In this document: positions 55,446 to 64,000 of the stretch, piece after piece
How the letters are laid out: each line of letters starts with the position of its first letter
How positions within the stretch are numbered: the first letter of the stretch is position 1
From: Rhabditophanes sp. KR3021
Lineage: Eukaryota; Nematoda; Chromadorea; Rhabditida; Alloionematidae
Length of the DNA: 64,000 nucleotides
Assembly: GCA_963281155.1 (NCBI GenBank)
Contig: CAUJLY010000003.1
Span: 5,952,001 to 6,016,000, forward strand
Direction: 5' to 3'
Notes under the pieces: model-generated
Told to the model about the DNA's origin: nothing
What the model saw: the letters and a program-made list of their open reading frames with translations, nothing else
The model's database searches: none
Position numbers and translations under genes: made by a program

Positions 55446-56320
55446 CAAGGTTATTTTGATATGAAAGGTGTGGGCAAGTGGCAATTATTACATTTATCAC
55501 TTAAAAAATGCGGGTCAAAGAAGATCTTTATAACTTCGATAACTGGCATGGCATGTTCGCATCGTTTAAAGTTATCACCAATTATTTTCTCGATCAAACT
55601 GTTAATAACAGACATTCATTCAAACATCCACATTCTCAAGGACTAGATATACATATCTTTTTATTACTTTCTTTAAATCACTTAGAACTAATTTTGATGT
55701 TGAACATTAGGAATAAACAGGCAGCAATTTATAACTGTCCTCAAATCTTTTTTTATCTTTTGTTTGATATAACTTCCCTGGCTTCATTTATTTAATGATG
55801 CGTTCTACTAATTTGCACAAATCTAAATATATTTCATAAACAAATGTACACATGTAAATAATATATTCATTTGATCAAGCAAAAATCTTGTTCGATCTCC
55901 AACATTCCCTTAATTCCATACACTTTTTTTTCGCAAGATCAAATATAATAATATTTACTTGGCGACTCACTTTACCCAACCCCGTACAAAACTCCACTCT
56001 TAACACAACTAACAAGCTACACCCCTATTGACTTACCTCAACCCCTACCGAATACTTCTCTTTTTTGACTTCCTTCTCCGTTCTTACCTGCCAGAGATAA
56101 ATATAGAAAAAAGAGTTGTGAAATAGAAAAAATTGTTAGCAAATAGGATGACTTTTAAAATACCTTTTCTTTAGAGCGAACTTAAGAAGGTGAAGTATGT
56201 ATTAAAGTCAGATCATTGTTCTCATCAATTTTAATTTCAAAGTCTCTTGTGTTGTTTAATTTTTGACTATTTAAGATTTAATATTCCTGGGTGTATAATC
56301 CTTATACGAAAATTAATAAA
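55446..56320. other. intergenic, upstream of the PDZ-LIM gene
   Basis: Includes a pyrimidine-rich, C-rich patch at about 55975-56095 and two overlapping short frames at 55461-55795 that look random. Confidence 0.5.
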
Positions 56321-59300
56321 ATGAATACTCAAAACTCAAGATATGATCGAATGGAAGCTCTTTCCGTCCTTCGAATTCATATTTATCCGGTAAATATATC
56401 GTTTCTTCTTTCCCTAAATACGATAATAAATATAATCTCCTCTTGTGATTCATCCAAAATGCATGCTTCACTAAAAGGTTAATTCAACAGCTTACCCCGG
56501 TATTTATTACAAATTTTACTTGCTCTGCAAATTTATTTATTGTTTCCATATGTCATGGACTGATTAACTGTCTGTTTTTTAATAAATTAAAAACTAACCA
56601 TATTTTCTAGTTTATTGAGAATAATAAAAATAATATTACTAACTGGTGTATAATTACCAAATATAATGGAAAACCAATTTAAAGTTTTTTCATCTCTTTA
56701 CGTATGTTATTCCAATTACCCTTTCCTTTGCTTAAACAACAGTTTCTTTGCTTGAACCTTTATTTTAATCCCTCTACCCTGCTTTAATCCTTATTTTCAC
56801 CCTCATTAATGCATTCGTTAATTTAAGGAAGACAGAGAGGAGATTTTAACTGTTGTTTCACCGATATCAGTTGACACAACCACCCACTACGATCATAGTT
56901 CAAATTACAAAAGCATCATTGCTACACCACGATCAGATTTTGGAAACGATTCAGGAATTGAATCCACTCACATTTACTCACCTTCTACAAGTTATCAAGG
57001 ATTTTCACCAAGTAAGTAAAAGTATTAAAATTGAATTGTTGTTGACAATAACAAAATATTAGCGTTAACTTAATAATAATATTATTTTGTTTATTAGACA
57101 CTCGTCGAGACTCCGCAACCCAATATTTTATACCGATCAAACAAACTCACACTATAGCCGAAGACTTCTTGTCAGAAGAAGAGGAAGATTTGTCACCTGA
57201 CTTCAGAAACAACCGCCCAAACTCATACCTTCTTACCAGGACCCAAGAAAAGGCCGTCGTCTCCGCTTCATCCTTATCAAGCAGTGAAATAGATATCCCC
57301 GAATCCGTAACCGAAGTCTCTGAGGAAGATACTACTCTCGTGGAGGCTCACTCTGAATCACTTGTCTCGTACATCATCAAAAACGCCCTCGAAGAAGGAG
57401 CCTTTGTGGAAGCCATCGTCATCCCCAAACAATACCAATCACTCATTCAAACCATCAAAATCTATAGAAAGTTCCACAAAAAACGAGACGTCGCCTTCAT
57501 TCCCCTCTACTCCCTTGTCGCTTACCAAAAGACAAAGAAAGTTCCCGAAGTCACCTTGTCTCCTTTATACGACCACGTTGCGTATCCCAAACAAGTTAAA
57601 TTAAGCGAACTGGTGTTCAGTGATATCAAGAAACACGTTGCATTAAAAGAATACAATAAAAGTAAGTTTATAAAAAAAGAGAGGGGTTATGATTAAGAGA
57701 CCCTAAAATTAATCATCCACAAGAATGTTTAATAGATAAGAAAGCGGTGTGGGTAAACGTTATTATTATTTTGTGTATTAGACAAATAAATGAGTAGAGT
57801 ATAAAAATAAGTCAGTTCAATAATATTGCATTTATAGTTTCCGTTGCTGTTGAAGTTCAAAGAGAGCAACAAGCAAAAGTAACAGCATACAGATTCCCCG
57901 CTCAGTCTCAATTTGAGGTCGTTTCATCTACTATTAGATCAAGTGAAACCAAAATGAATCATTCTAATTACTTAATAGCCCCTGGTGCTTCTACTACCTT
58001 CCAAACAATCGGAATCCCCTTTGATGAAGTGTATCCTAGTAGTAAAGCTTTTCCAGATGTTGTTGACAAGCAACTCTATAAGACGCAATTTGTTAGAAAT
58101 AATTCTGTGACTTCTGTTGTTAGTCAAATGGTTTGTGATTTACATTCTTATTCTTTTGTTAATTATTTATTTGAAGAAAGATCTAGATGGTGTTTTAGAT
58201 ATTCAGATGATACTTGGCAAAGATTATCATAAAAATATTGAAGATGGTGGTTTTGGATTTGGAATTCGAGGTGGATCAAAGAAAGGTAAGGAAGCTACTT
58301 TGGTTGTTAGATCAGTTGAGGAAGACTCACCAGCTGACATTTGTGGGCTAAGAGAAGGCGACAACATCTGGGCAATCAATGGAATCTCCATCGCCAAAAT
58401 GTCTCTCCCCAAAGCCGAAAGTCTCTATGAAGAAGCTATCAAAAGCCATGACATCACCGTCAAAATTTCTCGTGCTGCTAAAAAACCTCAATTTAAGACA
58501 AGTGAAACAGTTGTCTTCCACAAATCTATCGAACAATTGCCTCAAAAAAGTAAGTTACCCTAGATTGCATACAATTTGTGTCTTTCCTCGACAAATATTT
58601 AGTTAAGAGAGTTCTTTTTAATATATTTAAAAAAGTCGCAATAATGGACCTATAAATAATAATGCATTTATATATATAATATTGATGGTAGCTTAAAACT
58701 GAAAAGCTTTTTCAAAAGAAATACTATTGTTCGATTATGTAAATGATGCAACCAAAAAAGAGCGTTTAGTCCCTATTATGCACACTTAATACATACTTAA
58801 ATAAGCAGATAATGATAACTACGTATAAATAAAAAGTTATTGATAATAATGGAATGTTGATGATAATAAATATGTAACAATATGTTTATGATAATAAAAT
58901 AATGTTTTGCTTCAGCCAACAATCACTTTCCAAACAAAGGAGCTTACGAGGATGAATATGGTGTCGACAATCACACTTTTTCCGGAACAAAATCTCCCGA
59001 TTTTGGAACTGAGCAAAGTCAACTTGTTTCGGGGAAGGGTGGTGCCTTAAATGTTTCCACAACCTCACCAAACAACCATTTACGATCAGGAGCACTTGGT
59101 TCACCTACTACTTCTGTTATTAATAGTACTGTTTTGAATTTTTCACCCACTAGTGATACTACTACGAGATCAGGAGTTAATTCTAATCAGAGTTTGTCAC
59201 CGAGAACGGCCAGTAATACAAGTTTAGCTAGTAGCGGAATGGGTGATTATAGAGTTTCCAGTTTGGGAGAGAGAAAGGGCAGAGTTGGGAGATTGACTGA

Positions 59301-60863
59301 TTTTGTGCCGGAGGTTGATAGAGCGGGCGATAGGTCTCGTGGTTTAGTGGAAGGTAACTTTTGTTTGTTTAAGTATTATTATTTATCTTTCCAGAACATT
59401 ACTCTTCCCATGAAGAAGGCTATTCCAGCCCAATTTACGACCCACAACATTCCCAACCAAAGATGATCCGCAACTACAACTACAAAATGATCGAAAAATC
59501 CAGCCAATACTCATACCATCCCACCACCTACAACAAATCCCCTCCACCCAACCAACAATACCGTCAATATTCGTATGACGAAGATATCCCCGAAACAGGC
59601 AAAGAATACATCGTAAGTTAATGGAGTGTGTTTATTTTTCCCTTACTCACATCACTCCACAAACCAAACCTTTTTCCTTTAATTTAAACTTTTTCACAAA
59701 AAAGTAACTGTGTGCCGATATAATTTAATGCACACCTACTCTCTTTTTTTAAAAAAATTAAGTTGTGTTAACCAAACTTTGGCTCGGAATGTGTGTGCAA
59801 CTTTGTTTGTCTACAACATCTAAATGATTGAACTGGTTTAGTCTAGGAGTTTGGAAAATGTTTCGGAATTACAAAGATGTCCGGTGATGGAAATTCATCC
59901 TCAGTTTAGGAAGAATAAGTCCGCGAAGGCTGGTGGGGGAAAGAGAAGTTCAGCTGCAAGGAAGTCAATTGAGAGGAGTGTCAAGAGAAGTATGGAAGAG
60001 GTTCGGGATAATGATAGTTATGTGACAGCTTCTAGCAGGAGACAAAGTCGATATGACGATAGCCGTGAGGATGTGTATCACGACGTGTCTGAATCTATTC
60101 TCAAGAAAGAAAGTCATAAGAAAAAGAAAAAAGTTAATTTAAAGAGGCAGGAGCCTGTCTTGTTAGAAAGACAAGTCATTCAACCCGAGGATTGGATTTC
60201 TGATGGAGTCGTTAGATTTTATGATCGAGATTTTGTTCAGTTAGAACACGCGTATTCGTATGATGAAATCAGCTCCAATACACAATTAGAGGTTTGAGGC
60301 ACACAGATTACTTTAAATATACTTATAAAGATACATTAGTTGATGTTGATTCAAATAGTTATTATCTTTTATTTTAGGATCACGACGCCTTGAGAAACAT
60401 TGTCAAACAACAACGGCTTCCGGCCCCTGGTGATCCATACTCAAAGAACAGAATTGATGCCGATCACAGATTTGAAGCTGTCTCTAAGACGATCGAAGTT
60501 CAAAAGGCTAGGAAAGAAAAAGAAAACAAAGTTATGCTGCCTTCTCCCCAAATCCAAGAAGAGCCAATGGTCATTGACAAAGAACAAGTAATGGCAGTTT
60601 CGGGAAAGAACATCTGTGCTAGATGCAATCAAGAATTAGGAAGAGGGGCAGCCATGATAATCGAATCACTTGGTTTACACTTCCATCTATCTTGTTTCAG
60701 ATGCCAGACATGTTCAACAGCTCTGGGCAACGGTACGAAAGGAGCTGATGTCCGTGTCCGAGACAACAAACTTTTCTGTCAAAATTGTTATCATTTAAAG
60801 GCACCCAAACACCATCACGAAACAACCAAAATTTCCAGTCATTTAAATCGTATCCACATCTAA
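56321..60863 (+). CDS. LMO7-like: LMO7-type PDZ-LIM protein
   Basis: Nine exons: 56321-56389, 56828-57011, 57098-57661, 57838-58130, 58177-58549, 58916-59353, 59395-59612, 59842-60291 and 60378-60863, giving 1024 residues in one frame. Exons 1-4 encode a long Ser/Thr-rich, disordered region. The PDZ is in exon 5: DGGFGFGIRGG, then VEEDSPADICGLREGDNIWA. A disordered middle follows, rich in Tyr, Ser and basic residues. The C-terminal LIM reads ICARCNQELGRGAAMIIES, then HFHLSCFRCQTC and KLFCQNCY. GAAMIIESLGL...H..CF.C...LG is the LMO7/LIMCH1 LIM pattern. Relatives bind actin, alpha-actinin and junction or nuclear-envelope proteins; no calponin-homology domain was seen here. The exon 4/5 acceptor (TTTGAAG) is weak, and exon 1 is the least certain. 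Confidence 0.88.
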
Positions 60864-61198
60864 ATTTATCTTCAATTGTATTTTTATCTTTGTCGACTGC
60901 TTATAATTTTTCACACCAATCCTTTCACACTGAACTAACAAAAAGTAATAAACGTTTCTTACACTAAAAAATTCTAATTTGTTTGGATGTTGTTCAAAAG
61001 AGTGTAAAGTACTTTCAAGCAGTCATTTTTGACCATTTTTGGACGAATTCACTGAAAGTGCATGGCTTCGTATAAAAAGGTAGTAAAAAATGGTGGCAGG
61101 TGTTAGAAAAGTTTCTTTTTCTAAATTACAACACCACACATTTAGTTATTTTTAATATCTAACGAGTTTTTTATAATTGGATACATAGAAGAACTTAA
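60864..61198. other. intergenic
   Basis: 3' flank of the PDZ-LIM gene. AGTAATAAACG near 60943 may hold its poly(A) signal. Nothing else recognised. Confidence 0.5.
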
Positions 61199-61432
61199 TT
61201 AATATTCTCTCTCGCCTTTTTTGGCGTAAATAATAATTTTGTTTACTAGAAGGGAATGTAAACAGTTACGTGGCGTGTATCTTTCATATTTGATCAAATT
61301 TTGTATGGACTTTTTAAGTTGTTCAGGGACGTCATTAGTACACGCGACAAGAGAGAATATGTGTTGGGTCCAAAGAAAATATTTGTTAGGACTTCGTGTT
61401 AAATGAACGTCATCTGTACAACCAAAAACCAA
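61199..61432 (-). CDS. hypothetical short protein or lone exon
   Basis: An open frame of 77 codons with protein-like composition: LVFGCTDDVHLTRSPNKYFL, then WTQHIFSLVACTNDVPEQL and YERYTPRNCLHSLL, ending KKGEREY-stop. It has no clear ATG; a GTACAG splice acceptor precedes the Asp-Asp, so it could be a last exon. Upstream exons were not found on the minus strand up to 61950. No family recognised. Confidence 0.3.
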   Translation of the reverse strand: MVFGCTDDVHLTRSPNKYFLWTQHIFSLVACTNDVPEQLKKSIQNLIKYERYTPRNCLHSLLVNKIIIYAKKGEREY

Positions 61433-61949
61433 CTTATTTCTGGAAATTCCTAATATCCATGCTAATCTTCACTTTAAGAATCACCTTAAGCAAAAACAAA
61501 AACAATCCATTTACTAAACCATAGCCAAAACATATCCTCTTTAATCACTACATATACTCTTCTATAATAAGCACAAATAAAAACAACTTTTAATTAGTAA
61601 ACAAATTTCTCTATACTAAATAATTATCACGCCATTTTTTAACTTAAACAGCTTCCTTCTCTAAATGGCATTAATAACAAAACGTGCCTTTGGAATTGAG
61701 ATTTCTTTAGATGGCACTGCCTTCTAACGGTGTGGTAAGGATACATTTTTTAATCACACATTGCTTGTTCCATAAAAAATATTTGTATTTAGGTGAGGTT
61801 GTTAAATATGTTTGGGGATATTTTTGGTTTTGAGTGTTGATATTGTCGATTATTTGTATCTTCAAATCGGTCAGTAACTGTTCTTGATTCTATTTTAGGA
61901 TCTTTTTTGAGTTAACTCGAAAATCTAAGTTGGTTTCAGAAGGCAGGGT
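61433..61949. other. intergenic
   Basis: AT-rich. A GGTTTCAG acceptor-like site lies just before the next ATG. Confidence 0.5.
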
Positions 61950-62253
61950 ATGCGGCTTATGTGGTGTATCCTGTTCTTTGGAGGAGCTTCGTTGGTGGCC
62001 GGTGATGATGTAAGACATAAAATGATTCATTATTTAATTAGTTTCACTTAAGAACCAATTCTGGGACAGTAATAGATTTAATCTAGAGAATGAAGACATG
62101 CTGAAAGACACTATTTATTTTCCCAAGAATACCCTTAAAATCACCAGAACAAAACCCTTTCCACGAACAATCTTCCTCGGAATCAAGTGGTTCTCAGCAA
62201 AAGACATTGGCCTACCCCCAAACTCTTTCCAACTTTTAAACGTGAATTTATAG
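61950..62253 (+). CDS. small secreted protein candidate, two or three exons
   Basis: Exon 61950-62009 encodes a signal peptide (MRLMWCILFFGGASLVAGDD). A 43-nt GT-AG intron joins it to 62053-62253, giving 86 residues with TIYFPKNTLKITRTKPFPRT. A different frame stays open beyond the stop (RPYLSERYIKYRRTTLFER). A second 40-nt intron (GTGAAT...ATTAAG at about 62242-62281) would append YRRTTLFER instead. Family unknown. Secretion is the only supported inference. Confidence 0.4.
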
Positions 62254-62932
62254 ACCGTATTTGAGTGAACGATACATTAAGTATAGACGCACCACGCTCT
62301 TTGAAAGATAATACCATGAGGTAGGATTTTTCACCTGTTGGCTAAGTTGTTTGTGGAGACAGACTATAACTTAGCCAAGGATTACAAGTTACAACAAAAA
62401 AACATGAAAACTTTTATGTTGACCAGGAGCTGTTTTAGTTTTACTGGTTGGGGTTACTGTTTCTTGGTGGCAGTCCCCGCATTCTCTTTTTTATTTAGAA
62501 GATAAAAGTTTGGAGACTTTAGGGTTGTTTGGCGATTTCAGTGATTAGTTGTAGCCAAATGGACTTGTCTCGTCAAAAGAACAAAAAAATGTTTATAACT
62601 TCAAAAAGACAAAAAAATGTTTATAACCCAAAAAACCAAAAAATATGACGAACCTCTACTCCCAATATCATGTTCCCCAAATTTCTTCCAAAAGTCAATC
62701 AGAAACTAATGTAATTATTTTATATCAACAAATTCAAAAAAGAATAAAGCACACACATGTATATTTGTTAGTAATTTTGTGATTCAATTAAAAATAAACT
62801 TAATTATGCAATTTTTATTATTTGGTATCAAAAAATGAATATTAAATACAAATTTTGCTGAATCAAAATAAATTTGCCACCTTGATATGTTAATTTTAGG
62901 TGATATCTAAAAATTTGAATTTTAAATTATCA
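62254..62932. other. intergenic
   Basis: Contains two near-identical direct copies of AAAAAAATGTTTATAAC at about 62583 and 62614. No gene recognised. Confidence 0.5.
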
Positions 62933-62940
62933 TATAAAAG
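62933..62940 (+). promoter_or_regulatory. TATA box of the partial secreted gene
   Basis: TATAAAAG, 42-49 nt before the ATG at 62982. Confidence 0.5.
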
Positions 62941-62981
62941 ACAAAGGTGGGGAATAAATTTCATCTGCTTAGTTACAAATT

Positions 62982-64000
62982 ATGAAGGTGTTGTTTATTT
63001 TTGCTTTGCTGTTGGGTGGATGTCTGGCTAATCCTATTCCTGTTGGGCAAGTTATCAAATTTGATGAGACTATGACTAATATTGTTGGTGCGACTTCGGA
63101 CAATATCAAGAAACAGTTTCAATTGAAGGTTCCTCTGGGTAATATTGGTGTTTATAGTCATTTGGTTTATAAGGTTGTTTGCAAAACAGATAATGAAGTC
63201 ATTTATAAAGAAAGATTTGCATCTGCTATTCGATTTGGAACGTCTGAATTTGGAGTTGCATCTGTTAAATTTGACTATGAGATTATAAAGTACTATACGG
63301 AGTTTAACTGCACATTTGACTTTTGGGGCAGAGAACTGGTTGAACCTTTTGATGAGTGGCATTTGCAGAGAAGCAATTTCAGCTACAAGAATGAAAACAA
63401 ACAGTTGCAATTTAACGAAGACTTGGTTGTCGATAATATCAAATTGGTTAGAATAAAGGCTCCACGGATATCTGGCTCAAGTCTAGGCTGCCGAGCCACA
63501 GTTAATAATAAATTGTTTGAGAAAATCTATCCAAATTCAACTCTAAATTACGATTGCAATGGAAGGAGTTTCACAATTTCGAGTGTGAATTCGTCTATAA
63601 GCTATTCCCTTACCATTAAGTATTTCTCAAATTACACTGTTAAGTACAACTTAAAATTCTATCAGAAAAGTCTATTAGAATATGCCTTTACAAATTACAC
63701 CTTCACAGCAGAAGTCTACACTAACCAAAGCTACATAAGTTCCATAGATGAAAACAATCAACAAATCAAGTTTGCTTTTAATTTAACTGACTCTGGTGGC
63801 AATGTCCAATATGGCCCTTTAGATGGTGTTGATTATTATGTGTCGATTCAATTGATCTCTAATTACAATGCCGAAATAATCTTTTGCTATGCCGGTAAAT
63901 TGTATCCAGGAAACATTCTTTCTTGTCTAATCAATGATGCAACATTATTTGATTTGTGGTATATGCAAGTACAGATTGTGGTAACAGCAAAAATTGGCAA
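62982..64000 (+). CDS. secreted glycoprotein, partial at right edge
   Basis: Open for 339 codons with no stop before the window ends. A signal peptide (MKVLFIFALLLGGCLANPIP) is followed by a beta-rich sequence with many N-glycosylation sites (NCT, NFS, NST, NSS, NYT twice, NQS, NLT). Cys are widely spaced, as in a string of beta-sandwich modules; similar Phe/Tyr-alternating strands recur about every 90 residues. No named domain is recognised. The minus-strand frame opposite 62973-63410 is a shadow. The gene continues beyond the window; introns, if any, are not in this part. Confidence 0.75.
   Translation, partial: MKVLFIFALLLGGCLANPIPVGQVIKFDETMTNIVGATSDNIKKQFQLKVPLGNIGVYSHLVYKVVCKTDNEVIYKERFASAIRFGTSEFGVASVKFDYEIIKYYTEFNCTFDFWGRELVEPFDEWHLQRSNFSYKNENKQLQFNEDLVVDNIKLVRIKAPRISGSSLGCRATVNNKLFEKIYPNSTLNYDCNGRSFTISSVNSSISYSLTIKYFSNYTVKYNLKFYQKSLLEYAFTNYTFTAEVYTNQSYISSIDENNQQIKFAFNLTDSGGNVQYGPLDGVDYYVSIQLISNYNAEIIFCYAGKLYPGNILSCLINDATLFDLWYMQVQIVVTAKIG

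Noticed and set aside
55461..55795. Overlapping short frames of 61 and 95 codons
   Set aside because: They begin right after the duplicated segment and are not present next to the other copy; composition is non-coding.
62973..63410. Minus-strand open frame of 145 codons
   Set aside because: It lies opposite a plus-strand frame with signal peptide, TATA box and glycosylation sites; its composition is that of an antisense shadow.
1..64000. tRNA, rRNA, spliced-leader RNA and CRISPR signals
   Set aside because: No B-box/cloverleaf, rRNA-like block, SL sequence or regularly spaced repeats were found by eye; a tRNAscan or Rfam search could still find one.

Overview
The window is 64 kb of AT-rich eukaryotic nuclear DNA. 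Three points identify it as nematode: a cuticle collagen with the nematode N-terminal cuticle domain, a single-exon chemoreceptor with the sequence pattern of the Srt family, and many short spliced introns (mostly about 40-60 nt, GT-AG) in compact genes. I cannot name the species or clade. No rRNA, tRNA, spliced-leader RNA, CRISPR array or operon was recognised.

Layout from left to right. 1-2.0 kb holds no gene. 2.05-5.85 kb (-) is TRAPPC11 (vesicle trafficking). 6-9.4 kb holds a small secreted-peptide candidate, a broken Tigger/pogo transposase, a 7TM receptor and a zinc-finger relic. 9.5-15.6 kb holds an orphan two-exon gene (+), then nicastrin, a short-chain dehydrogenase and mitochondrial ribosomal protein uS15m (all -). 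15.8-17.1 kb is decayed, with a Rad9-like relic. 17.6-22.5 kb has three orphan secreted or membrane genes around a five-exon cuticle collagen. 23.0-30.0 kb has an orphan acidic four-exon gene, a riboflavin transporter (SLC52 type), an R-SNARE (VAMP) and a White-type ABCG half transporter. 30-36.7 kb has one copy of a ~400-bp duplicated segment, a GC-richer island, a Cys/Gln-rich secreted protein, a truncated ATP synthase subunit d copy, an LRR-like broken gene, a two-PDZ protein and a Lys/Ser-rich secreted protein. 37.0-44.6 kb has a zinc carboxypeptidase and the condensin/dosage ATPase SMC2. 45-51.5 kb has an LRR/F-box-associated-like ORF and two neighbouring genes made of degenerate REXO1-type exonuclease domains. 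51.8-55.4 kb has a tiny two-TM gene, the Srt receptor, a decayed Nemo-like/MAPK-type kinase, and the second copy of the duplicated segment. 56.3-60.9 kb (+) is a nine-exon PDZ-LIM gene of the LMO7 type. 61-64 kb has small candidates and a secreted protein running off the right edge.

Most conserved genes are ordinary housekeeping or neuromuscular genes unrelated to one another; the window is not a functional cluster. The most unusual content is the pair of REXO1-like genes. They keep the fold landmarks and a CxxC zinc motif but have lost every recognisable DEDD catalytic position in all three domains. The other notable pattern is the density of gene relics (kinase, Rad9, ATP synthase d, Tigger, LRR/F-box) between intact genes. 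Several secreted or receptor genes carry a TATA box about 35-50 nt before the ATG, whereas I saw none so placed at the housekeeping genes I checked. All exon boundaries here were read by eye from GT/GC-AG signals and frame continuity, and need transcript confirmation.
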